Positions 1-8,346 of a DNA stretch of 53,904 bases are shown one piece after another. This DNA is from a bacterium (GTDB taxonomy: Bacteria; Armatimonadota; Chthonomonadetes; Chthonomonadales; JAMCWF01): assembly GCA_021842405.1 (NCBI GenBank), contig JAKBZR010000010.1, positions 1-53,904 on the forward strand. The letters are read 5' to 3'. The position numbers and the translations under genes are program-made. The notes under the pieces were generated by a model. It ran no database searches, was not told where the DNA came from, and worked only from the letters and a program-made list of their open reading frames with translations. Position 1 is the first letter of the stretch. Every line of letters starts with the position of its first letter.

Positions 1-18
1 TTACGACCATATTGGATG

Positions 19-138
19 CACCCCCACCCTAACCCTCCCCCGTAAACGGGGGAGGGGATTAAGAGGGACTGGGGGGCAAGATAAAAGCACCGCCGCTAAA
101 CTCCCTCCCCCTTGAGGGGGAGGGCTAGGGTGGGGGTG
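19..138. repeat. Intergenic inverted repeat (CACCCCCACCCTAACCCTCCCCC ... GGGGGAGGGCTAGGGTGGGGGTG)
   Basis: 23-bp arms at 19-41 and 116-138 are reverse complements with about one mismatch; each arm is followed by its own small CCCTCCCCC/GGGGGAGGG-type hairpin. Confidence 0.75.
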
Positions 139-191
139 AGTTCTCATGCGTTTATTAGTAAATGTCTTCATTAATAACTTCCGAACTGAGG

Positions 192-1910
192 TCATTGATT
201 GGATTCGGGTCCCATCAGCACGCGGACGACTTCCTCGATGGTGGTCAAGCCGGCAAGGGCTTTCCGCATACCCGCATCCCGCATCACCATCATTCCTTCC
301 GTAATCGCTTGGCCTCGAACAATCGAAGCTGATGAACGTCGGAGCACCATTTCACGGATCGGATCGCTCATCGGCATTACTTCGAAAACAGCGGTTCGCC
401 CGCGCATACCTCGATTGCACTTAGTACATCCTCGCCCATACCGGAGGATCGGTCGCTGATCGGCCAATATAGGTATTCCCAACGCCTCAATGGTGGCGGT
501 GCTGGGAATCTGTTCTTCAGCGCAGTTTGGACACACTAGTCGCACCAGCCGCTGGCCCAGCACGCCGATAATTGCAGAGCTGATTAAGAAGGGTTCCACC
601 CCCATATTGAGGAGGCGAACCAGTGAGCTCGGCGCATCATTGGTGTGGAGGGTGGAAAAGACGAGATGGCCGGTCAGTGCCGCCTGGATCGCAATCTCAG
701 CCGTCTCCGGATCCCGGATTTCGCCGACCATAATCACATCGGGATCCTGCCGAACCAGAGTCCGCAGGCCATTGACGAAGGTGACGTTTATTTTAGGGTT
801 AACCTGGACTTGATTAATACCGGTGAGGTGGTATTCAACCGGGTCCTCGATGGTGTTGATATTCAGAGTGGAATCGTTGATTTGGTTGATGGCGGAGTAG
901 ATCGTCGTTGTTTTGCCGGAACCGGTTGGACCGGTTACGAGCACCATGCCATAAGGTCGCCGGATAAAGCTCTCAAACAGAGATTTCTGCTGTGGGAAGA
1001 AACCCAATTTGTCTAAGGAATAGTGAATTCCGCTTTTATCGAGAATCCGCATCACGACTTTTTCACCGTAAATGGTCGGCATCACTGAAACCCGAATGTC
1101 GTACTCCTGATCGCCGTCCTTAAAGCAAAAGCGCCCATCCTGCGGCCGGCGGTGCTCAGCGATATTGAGCGATGAAATAATTTTCACCCGTGAGGCGACG
1201 GCGGCGTGGTTGTGGGTGGGTATGGTCATCTGATCATAAAGGAGGCCGTCAATCCGATAACGAACCCGCACCGAGTGCTCCTGAGGCTCGATGTGAATGT
1301 CACTGCTGGAATGCATGATGGCGCCCATAATGACCGAATTGACAAGCCGGACAATCGGCGCGTCCTCCGCCAATCCGATCAGCCGATCAATGGAGAGCTC
1401 CTCCTCGCGTGGGGAAACGGCCGCGATATCGTTCAGCGCGAGCATCGCCTTGTGCTGAGCATCAAAGCAGCGATTGATGGCCGATTTGAGATCGGGTTGC
1501 GGCGATAGGAAGGGGATTATTCTGCGATCTAAGCGAGCCTGCAACTCATCCAGTAAAGTTATATCGAGCGGGTCGGCCATTGCAACATAGAGGTCTTCTC
1601 CCGCTTCCGAAAACGGCAACATCAGTTTCCGGCGTGCGAGGTGTTCCGGGATCAGGCGAGCAATAGACGGGTTAATGGGGTACTCCGACAGGTCAATGTA
1701 GGGATAGCCAAGCAGGGATTCGAGCCAACGACCTAGAACGGTGGATGATATAACGCCTAATTCAAGTAGGGTCTCGCCCAGAAAAGCGCCGGTCTGTTTC
1801 TGGCGACTGAGTGCCTGGTTCAGTTGATCTTCGTCAATTATGCCGGCCGCAAGGAGCTGCTCTCCCAACCGTCCGGGGCGGCTTCTGATTAATCCGGTTA
1901 CTGCATTCAT
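192..1910 (-). CDS. Type II secretion / type IV pilus assembly ATPase (GspE/PilB family)
   Basis: 572 aa; N-terminal MshEN-like region; Walker A GPTGSGKTTTIYSAI, RQDPDVIMVGEIRDPETAEIAIQAALTGHLVFSTLHTND, and CPNC...CTKC zinc motif. Confidence 0.95.
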   Translation of the reverse strand: MNAVTGLIRSRPGRLGEQLLAAGIIDEDQLNQALSRQKQTGAFLGETLLELGVISSTVLGRWLESLLGYPYIDLSEYPINPSIARLIPEHLARRKLMLPFSEAGEDLYVAMADPLDITLLDELQARLDRRIIPFLSPQPDLKSAINRCFDAQHKAMLALNDIAAVSPREEELSIDRLIGLAEDAPIVRLVNSVIMGAIMHSSSDIHIEPQEHSVRVRYRIDGLLYDQMTIPTHNHAAVASRVKIISSLNIAEHRRPQDGRFCFKDGDQEYDIRVSVMPTIYGEKVVMRILDKSGIHYSLDKLGFFPQQKSLFESFIRRPYGMVLVTGPTGSGKTTTIYSAINQINDSTLNINTIEDPVEYHLTGINQVQVNPKINVTFVNGLRTLVRQDPDVIMVGEIRDPETAEIAIQAALTGHLVFSTLHTNDAPSSLVRLLNMGVEPFLISSAIIGVLGQRLVRLVCPNCAEEQIPSTATIEALGIPILADQRPILRYGRGCTKCNRGMRGRTAVFEVMPMSDPIREMVLRRSSASIVRGQAITEGMMVMRDAGMRKALAGLTTIEEVVRVLMGPESNQ

Positions 1911-2058
1911 ATCCTAAAGCGCCATCCAGACATCCAGCAAAACGTTTCATTTTCGATGTCTTATCAACTTAGTAAGTAGAATTGCATTATAGAAGAATGC
2001 GGACAATCTGTCAAATATACTGGGCACGAAAGCCGACAACGCATTCATCCTGCTAAAG

Positions 2059-2190
2059 TAACAGTTCAGGTTTGCGGGAATGGTTTTCGTTCGACCCCAC
2101 CCCAGCCCTCCCCGCAAGCGGGGAGGGTGTTGATTATTGCTATAGGGGTAAAGCCTGCTGCCTAAATTACCCAGAGAACTGAACTCATTC
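2059..2190. repeat. MITE-like dispersed element, copy A
   Basis: Ends AACAGTTCAGG... and ...GAGAACTGAACTCATTC; central CCCTCCCCgcaagCGGGGAGGG hairpin; right ~60 bp nearly identical to copy C at 26249-26392. Confidence 0.75.
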
Positions 2191-2287
2191 GGCACTTCAC
2201 GAAGACTGGGAGATGCCCCTAGATTATTATTCGGCAATGTCATAACGCTAATGAGGTTGTTGGAAAGTTGCTGGAGCCCGCCGCTTC

Positions 2288-2340
2288 GTCATTCCCGCAT
2301 GGCTCCACTCCAGTGGAGCGGATGGCGGGAATCCAGTCCA
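2288..2340. repeat. REP-like palindromic repeat (GTCATTCCCGC...GGCGGGAATCCA), copy 1
   Basis: gtcattcccgcatggctccactccagtggagcggatggcgggaatcca; near-identical copy at 53459-53511. Confidence 0.8.
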
Positions 2341-2373
2341 TTGCCTACCGGTAACCATAGATGCTGACGTTCT

Positions 2374-2466
2374 CCTGTCATTGCAAGAAGCCGCGAAGCG
2401 GCGGCGAAGCAATCTCGCCTTGCTGAGGGGGATTGCTTCGCTCCCTTCGGTCGCTCGCAATGACAT
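2374..2466. repeat. REP-like inverted repeat (TGTCATTGCAAG...GAAGCAATCTCG / GGATTGCTTCGCTC...CTCGCAATGACA)
   Basis: The two arms TGTCATTGC..GCGAAGCAATC and GATTGCTTCGC..GCAATGACA are inverted copies; a related fragment gattgcgagcgacgcgaagcaatctcg occurs at ~39991-40017. Confidence 0.75.
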
Positions 2467-2690
2467 GATTACGAAGTGTTCGGATTATGAGATAGATACC
2501 CCACTGGATTCCCGGTTTCGCTTTGCGCTCCCGAGATGACAACCGGGGAGCGCTACCGTACTTTTCAAAATCTCCCCGCGCCTCATGCCGGTCGCCGGCT
2601 TCCCCAATCCACTGACAGCCCACTTAATCCCCTACTCAACACCCCCTTAAAAATCCGCTGAAAAAATCTTTGAAATTGGTGAGAAAACTC

Positions 2691-2719
2691 TTGACATCGC
2701 TGGATTCTTTTGGTACGAT
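2691..2719 (+). promoter_or_regulatory. Sigma70-type promoter of the LacI-family regulator gene
   Basis: TTGACA (2691-2696), 17-nt spacer, TACGAT (2714-2719), upstream of the CDS at 2766. Confidence 0.8.
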
Positions 2720-2752
2720 CTAGAAAACGTTTTCTAGAAAGCGATTTCTAGA
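2719..2752. promoter_or_regulatory. Two overlapping LacI-type operators
   Basis: TCTAGAAAACGTTTTCTAGA (2719-2738) is a perfect 20-bp palindrome; TCTAGAAAGCGATTTCTAGA (2733-2752) is a palindrome with one mismatched pair. Both have the central CG typical of LacI/GalR operators and sit at the -10/start region. Confidence 0.8.
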
Positions 2753-2765
2753 GCATTTAATTCCA

Positions 2766-3788
2766 ATGAATGAGACATCCATAAGAAAAAAACCGGCCGC
2801 CCAGAATTCGAAGCTGACGATCAAGGAGATTGCCTGCAAGCTCGACCTATCGCCGGCGACCGTATCCCGCGCCCTGCACGATCCGGAAAGCCCGTTCGTG
2901 TCGCGCAAAACCCGGCGCCGAGTCCAGGAAGCGGCCGCCCAGTTGGGATATCGCCCCAATTTAACCGGCCGGGCGCTGGCGACCGGACGGACCCACCTGA
3001 TCAGCCTCTGGATCAACAATCCCTACATGCCCTACTATGCAAACATCGCGCGCTGCCTGCACCAGGAATCGGTGAAGCGGGGCTACCATCCGATCATCCG
3101 CAGCGTCAGCACCCTCAGCTCTGAACCAACCCACTGGGAGGCTCCCGATGGATTGGCCGACGGCATTATCGCCTCCGATGTGAGGGAGCCGCTCCTAAAG
3201 CTGCTCGATCTATCACCCTCGCTCAGGAGGCCGTTGCTCAGCATCGGAGTTCTCTGCGTCCAGAAGGTGGATCACGTTGCCATTGATCTTTACGCCGGCG
3301 CGGTGGAGGCGGTCGAGCACCTCGTCTCAACGCGATCGGGCCGTATTACCGCTTTACAGTATAGGGAAAACGACCCACGTGCGGTCGCTTATCACGATGT
3401 AATGGATCGTGCGGGACGCGCTGATGAGCTGGTGATCATCCCCGATGAAACGAGAAGCTCCAACCGCCGGTTTATCCGCGATTATATCGAGGCGCGCGGA
3501 CATCCGGCCGCCTTCTTCTGCCACAACGACGACGTGGCGATCGCCGCCTATCGCGCACTGTGCGACCTGGGCTTGCGCGTTCCGGACGATGTGGCAATTG
3601 TTGGCTGCGACGGCATCGAGGACACCGAGTACCTGCCGGTTCCCATCACAACCATCGTTTCACCGGTTCAGGAGATGATTGCGATCGGGTGGCAATTCCT
3701 GGAACATCGGATGGATGAGCCATCGGCCCCAATCCAATCCGCAACCCTGCTGCCCAAGCTGGAAATTCGCGAATCTTCGATGGGATGA
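2766..3788 (+). CDS. LacI-family transcriptional regulator
   Basis: N-terminal HTH LTIKEIACKLDLSPATVSRALHDPESPFVSRKTRRRVQEAAAQLGYRPN plus periplasmic-binding-like sensor (AIVGCDGIEDTEYLPVPITTI). Confidence 0.95.
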   Translation: MNETSIRKKPAAQNSKLTIKEIACKLDLSPATVSRALHDPESPFVSRKTRRRVQEAAAQLGYRPNLTGRALATGRTHLISLWINNPYMPYYANIARCLHQESVKRGYHPIIRSVSTLSSEPTHWEAPDGLADGIIASDVREPLLKLLDLSPSLRRPLLSIGVLCVQKVDHVAIDLYAGAVEAVEHLVSTRSGRITALQYRENDPRAVAYHDVMDRAGRADELVIIPDETRSSNRRFIRDYIEARGHPAAFFCHNDDVAIAAYRALCDLGLRVPDDVAIVGCDGIEDTEYLPVPITTIVSPVQEMIAIGWQFLEHRMDEPSAPIQSATLLPKLEIRESSMG

Positions 3789-3931
3789 AGTCCGCTGTCG
3801 AGCTTGCTGCTTGGACGCATCGGGAGAGCCGGACGGATTGGAGTTGACGATCTGAACGATTAAAAGTAATTAGGCATCGTTCCCTTTATTCTACTACTAC
3901 AACTCAAAGGCAAAGAAAGGAAGGTCTCAGA

Positions 3932-4675
3932 ATGATTAAGCGTATCAATCGAGCGTTCACCCTCATCGAGTTGCTCGTCGTTATCGCGATTATCGCGATA
4001 CTGGCCTCCATTCTCTTCCCGGTATTCGCACAAGCCCGCGAGCAGGCTCGCAAGGCTTCGTGCTTGAGCAGCATGAAACAAATCGGGTTGGCTGCCATGA
4101 TGTACGCTCAGGACTATGACGAGACGTACGTCCAGGCAAGTGACTGGAATCAACGAAACCCGCCATGGATGGTGGTGAATGGCGTTCAAATACATAACTG
4201 GACTGAACTTCTCCAACCATACTCAAAGGATAATTACGCAATCATGGAATGGGGTTGCCCCAGCGCCAATTATCCACGATCTCCCTGGGGAGAAGACGAG
4301 CCGGCGCCCGCTTCAAAAGGTCCGAACTACTCCTACAATCATCTGTTTGGAATCAATGGCGTGGCTTGGTCCTGGTACGTAACCACCAGTATGGCGCAAG
4401 TGCAGATGCCGGCCGATACCATTATGATTTCGGAGTGCGGACGTGTAGGCAGCGGTCCCTGGTACGGCACCTACATCACTCCGTGGTGGTACGATCACTA
4501 CTACATTGATTTTGGCCCGTCGGCATGGTGGCGCCCACCGATCGCCCATAGCCAAGGAATGAACGTGGCCTGGGCGGACGGGCATGCCAAATTCGTGCAG
4601 CTCGCTATGTTTATGAAAGGGCCAAACGTTGACCCATACTACTGGCTGCTCGACAAGGGCAACCTACAACCTTAA
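3932..4675 (+). CDS. DUF1559-like pseudopilin (prepilin-type N-terminal methylation domain)
   Basis: [49 protein letters not shown]-terminal [17 protein letters not shown] (H-X-DG-like motif). Confidence 0.9.
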   Translation: MIKRINRAFTLIELLVVIAIIAILASILFPVFAQAREQARKASCLSSMKQIGLAAMMYAQDYDETYVQASDWNQRNPPWMVVNGVQIHNWTELLQPYSKDNYAIMEWGCPSANYPRSPWGEDEPAPASKGPNYSYNHLFGINGVAWSWYVTTSMAQVQMPADTIMISECGRVGSGPWYGTYITPWWYDHYYIDFGPSAWWRPPIAHSQGMNVAWADGHAKFVQLAMFMKGPNVDPYYWLLDKGNLQP

Positions 4676-4791
4676 TCTTACTGTTGCCTTCTAGTCGTCA
4701 CCGGCCGATGCGATAGCGGTCCAAGGGCTGATTGACAATGAAGTGTAGTTGGCCCTTGGGCCCGATTATTAAATTTGAGGAGGTTAGGGAA

Positions 4792-5058
4792 TTGAATAAA
4801 AATAGAAAACCCACAAAGAACAACCTACCGATTGTGCCCATCGCGCTGATCGTGATAACATTAATCGCTCTGTCTTTTTTGATTTCCTCTATCAGCGGCG
4901 GAATGCATAAGCGGGGTGGTTTTGTTCCCTCTGCAAAGGTTTGGAAAGAGCTACAGGCGAGAGGTGGGGCTAAGGAACCCATGCCACCAATTCCAATGCC
5001 AGGCGGCGGTACATTTTCCGGGACTAGAGCGCGTGAAACCCATGCGCCAATTCACTAA
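4792..5058 (+). CDS. Small single-pass membrane protein, hypothetical
   Basis: TTG start at 4792 preceded by GAGGAGG; one TM segment NNLPIVPIALIVITLIALSFLISSI; Pro/Gly-rich C-terminus. Confidence 0.6.
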   Translation: MNKNRKPTKNNLPIVPIALIVITLIALSFLISSISGGMHKRGGFVPSAKVWKELQARGGAKEPMPPIPMPGGGTFSGTRARETHAPIH

Positions 5059-5182
5059 TAACCCAGCGCCCGAGCGCATCAGCAGAGTTCATAACGGGGG
5101 TTGGATATACCGATTTGCAACAAAGACGAATTGATCTTCCAGCCGCTAAAATAGCGATTTTGAATGCATAATAGTACATGGT

Positions 5183-6505
5183 ATGCGAAAAATTATTATT
5201 TTCTTATTGCTCGCCGTCTTTTTCGGCGCAGGATGTACCCTCCATCGCATTGACCCGAACAAGGGCACCCCAATCGAGGTGGCGGTGTTTGACGGGGGCT
5301 ATGGTCTCGGATGGTACCGTAAAATCGCTCGCAGCTATGAGGCGACCCATCCGACCGTTAAAATCAACTTATGGGGAGACCCTCGAGTTGACCAGGAGAT
5401 TGAGCCCCGCATCCTACGGGGCGATCCTCCCGATCTGGCGAACGCCGGCTTGCCGATCTGGAAATTGATCGTGGCCGGCCAGCTCTATCCGCTGGATCAC
5501 ACGCTAGACAGCCCCGCTTACGGTCAACCGGGCCTGACCTGGCGCCAAACCCTCGTGCCAGGCATCCTGCGAGATTTTCAGTATCGCGGCAAAACCTACG
5601 CGATGCCATCCAACCTCGGCGCATGGGTTTGCTGGTACAATGAGCGCCAGTTTCGCCGACATGGCTGGAAAGTGCCGCATACCTGGGGACAATTCACCCG
5701 GCTTTGCGATCAGATTAAAGCGTCCGGTATCGCTCCACTCGCTTTTCAGGGAAAATATCCGAGCTACGCTTGGCCGACCTTGCTTTCCCTCTATGAGCGC
5801 TTGGTGCCGATGAAACGGTGGTACGCGGTGCAGAATCTAGAGCCGGGCGCCTTTATGGATCCCCAATTCATTCACGCCGCCCGGCTTTTGCAGCAGATGG
5901 CGGTGCGCTACTTTGAGCCGGGAGCGCTGGCGATGACCCATACCGAAAGCCAGATGGAATGGGTGAATGGGAGGGCAGCGCTCGTTTTTTGCGGGCTCTG
6001 GCTTGAAAACGAAATGAAAAACGCCATTCCACCCGGCTTCGAGATGGCCTGCTTCCCGGTTCCCACGATCAAAGGCGGCAAAGGCGATCCCAACGCCGTT
6101 TATGGCGGCGGGGGAGAGGATTTCTTTGTCTTCGCCCACGCCAAGCATCCGAAATTAGCATCGGATTTCCTGAAATATATGTTGAGCAAAGAGAACTCGC
6201 ACTCCTACATTCATCAGCTTGATACGCTCTCACCGGTTCGCGATTCCACTCGAGGAATCACCTTATCCCCCGAGCTGCAAAGCGCGGAGAAGATCGTCGC
6301 CCATTGCTCCTTCTTTTTTCAAGATCGCCTGACCACCCTCTACCCCGGGTTTGGGGATACCGTTCTTCAAGATGCGTTGATTGACCTGCTGGCCAATCGA
6401 ATTACTCCGGAGCAGTTCGCCAGGAGGCTGGAGGCGGGCGCCGATAAGATACGGCGCGATCCCGATATCTACAAGCCACCGCCGATGGATCCACCGGAAG
6501 AATGA
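5183..6505 (+). CDS. ABC transporter extracellular sugar-binding lipoprotein
   Basis: Lipobox-like signal peptide (IIFLLLAVFFGAGC) and family-1 solute-binding protein features (EVAVFDGGYGLGWYRKIARSYEATHPTVKINLW); followed by two permease genes. Confidence 0.9.
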   Translation: MRKIIIFLLLAVFFGAGCTLHRIDPNKGTPIEVAVFDGGYGLGWYRKIARSYEATHPTVKINLWGDPRVDQEIEPRILRGDPPDLANAGLPIWKLIVAGQLYPLDHTLDSPAYGQPGLTWRQTLVPGILRDFQYRGKTYAMPSNLGAWVCWYNERQFRRHGWKVPHTWGQFTRLCDQIKASGIAPLAFQGKYPSYAWPTLLSLYERLVPMKRWYAVQNLEPGAFMDPQFIHAARLLQQMAVRYFEPGALAMTHTESQMEWVNGRAALVFCGLWLENEMKNAIPPGFEMACFPVPTIKGGKGDPNAVYGGGGEDFFVFAHAKHPKLASDFLKYMLSKENSHSYIHQLDTLSPVRDSTRGITLSPELQSAEKIVAHCSFFFQDRLTTLYPGFGDTVLQDALIDLLANRITPEQFARRLEAGADKIRRDPDIYKPPPMDPPEE

Positions 6506-7383
6506 AACGAGGCCGCGAGCAGAAGCTGTTTATATTAACCTTTCTAGGGCCGCCCCTTGCCCTTTACGCCGTATTTGTGCTGCTGCCCGCCTTCAACGCC
6601 TTCCGGTACAGCTTAACCCGGTGGGACGGCTTGAGCGCGCCCGTCTGGATCGGGCTGAGTAACTTTCACAAGATTTTAACTTCCGGATCTACCTTCCTGA
6701 AGGCCATCGAGCACAACCTCTTCCTCACCTTTGTGCCTGGTCTCATCATACTGCCGTTGGCCCTCTTTTTTGCCTATAACATTCACCAGCGGGTTTTCGG
6801 CGCCCGCTTATTCAGAATTACCTTCTTCTTCCCCAACGTGATCAGTTCGGTCGCGATCGCGCTGCTCTGGATTCTCATCTACAGCACTACCAATGTTGGG
6901 CTGTTGAACAATTTACTCAAAATGTTCGGCTACCGCCATCCGTATGCCTTTACCGCCAGCGATCATCTCCTCTGGGCCATCGTGCCCATGATCGTATGGA
7001 CCGCAACCGGCTTTTATATGGTGCTTTTCCTGGCATCCATGGAAAACATCCCGGAAACCTTTTACGAGGCAGCCCGCTTGGATGGCGCCACCCCATCCCA
7101 TCAGTTCTGGCATATCACCCTGCCCCTGATGTGGGATGTGCTGACTACCGGCGTCGTCTTCTTGGTGGTCGGCGGCCTTAAGTTTTTCGACGCGATCTGG
7201 GTCATGGAAAACGGCCACCCCACCCCCGATACCCACACCATGGCCACCCTGATGTACTCCGAAGTTTTTCAGGAGTACAACGTGGGATACGGCACCGCCG
7301 TCTCGGTGATGCTGTTCCTGTTCGTGCTGGCGGCCACCTTGATCAGCCTGCGCCTGATGCGCCGTGAAAGGCTGGAATATTGA
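6502..7383 (+). CDS. ABC sugar transporter permease (MalF/UgpA type)
   Basis: EAA-type loop YEAARLDGATPSHQFWHITLPLM, six TM pattern; overlaps the SBP gene by 4 nt (ATGA). Confidence 0.93.
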   Translation: MKRGREQKLFILTFLGPPLALYAVFVLLPAFNAFRYSLTRWDGLSAPVWIGLSNFHKILTSGSTFLKAIEHNLFLTFVPGLIILPLALFFAYNIHQRVFGARLFRITFFFPNVISSVAIALLWILIYSTTNVGLLNNLLKMFGYRHPYAFTASDHLLWAIVPMIVWTATGFYMVLFLASMENIPETFYEAARLDGATPSHQFWHITLPLMWDVLTTGVVFLVVGGLKFFDAIWVMENGHPTPDTHTMATLMYSEVFQEYNVGYGTAVSVMLFLFVLAATLISLRLMRRERLEY

Positions 7384-8318
7384 TGGCGGCGCCGTTTTCC
7401 AAGCTGACAAAAGGCCTGAAAATTGCTTTTTTAACCGCTTACCTGGTGACGGTTGTATTCCCGATGATCTGGGTCCTTTATACCAGCGCCAAGAATACCC
7501 AGGAAATCTATCGAAGCCCGTTCGGGCTTCCAAAATTCATCACATCCCCAAGCCGCCGACACATTAAGTCGCTGATTACCAACTATCGTAAGGCTTGGGT
7601 GGACAGCCATTTCGGGCGTTATTTCTTTAATAGCATCTACGTGGTGGGAGTCAGCCTCGCGCTCATTCTTTTGCTCGGATGCATGGCGGCCTATGTTCTG
7701 GCCCGGTTTGAGTTTTGGGGACGCAACGCGATTTACCTGCTATTTCTGTGCGGACTGCTCATACCGATGCAACTGGTTTTGATCCCCCTCTTTTTCCAAT
7801 TTACCGATATGGGCAACTGGCTGACCAACCTCTTCGCCCCACCGGTGCGCGCACTGGGGCTGGGCGAGTTGACGATTTCGCTCCAAAACTCCCACGCCGG
7901 CCTGATATTGATCTACGTCTCCGCCAGCCTGCCCTTCACCGTCTTTGTATTGACCGCTTTTTTCCGAACGCTGCCCGGTGAGCTTCGCGAGGCAGCGATG
8001 CTTGATGGGGCGAGCGAGTACCGCACCTTTTTCTCGATTATGATGCCGCTCGGCAAACCCGGCATTGTGACCACCGCCATCTTCAATTTCTTGGGGTTGT
8101 GGAACGAGTATCTCTTCGCACTGGTATTTTTAACCTCAGACCGTTTGAAAACGCTGCCGCTGGGGATCGCCAGCCTCTCCATGCAGGCGCAATACCGAAG
8201 CGACTTCGGGCTGCTGTTTGCCGGTCTGGTTATCTCGATGCTGCCGGTTCTGCTGGTGTACATCGTACTGCAGGAGAAGCTTACCAAAGGCATCACCATC
8301 GGAGCGCTTAAAGGTTGA
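7383..8318 (+). CDS. ABC sugar transporter permease (MalG/UgpE type)
   Basis: EAA loop LREAAMLDGASEYRTFFSIMMPLGKPGI; ATG overlaps the previous stop codon (TGATG). Confidence 0.93.
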   Translation: MAAPFSKLTKGLKIAFLTAYLVTVVFPMIWVLYTSAKNTQEIYRSPFGLPKFITSPSRRHIKSLITNYRKAWVDSHFGRYFFNSIYVVGVSLALILLLGCMAAYVLARFEFWGRNAIYLLFLCGLLIPMQLVLIPLFFQFTDMGNWLTNLFAPPVRALGLGELTISLQNSHAGLILIYVSASLPFTVFVLTAFFRTLPGELREAAMLDGASEYRTFFSIMMPLGKPGIVTTAIFNFLGLWNEYLFALVFLTSDRLKTLPLGIASLSMQAQYRSDFGLLFAGLVISMLPVLLVYIVLQEKLTKGITIGALKG

Positions 8319-8346
8319 TAAACAACCATTTTGTGACGGAAAATAA

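Noticed and set aside
1-195. 64-aa ORF MTSVRKLL...HPHPSPPPQGGG
   Set aside because: Proline/glycine-rich translation of an intergenic inverted repeat.
1947-2623. Three minus-strand ORFs (98, 72 and 81 aa) in the gspE-lacI intergenic region
   Set aside because: They translate repeat elements (MITE-like and REP-like); no coding signature.
6913-7533. 206-aa minus-strand ORF opposite the permease genes
   Set aside because: Antisense shadow of two clear ABC permeases.
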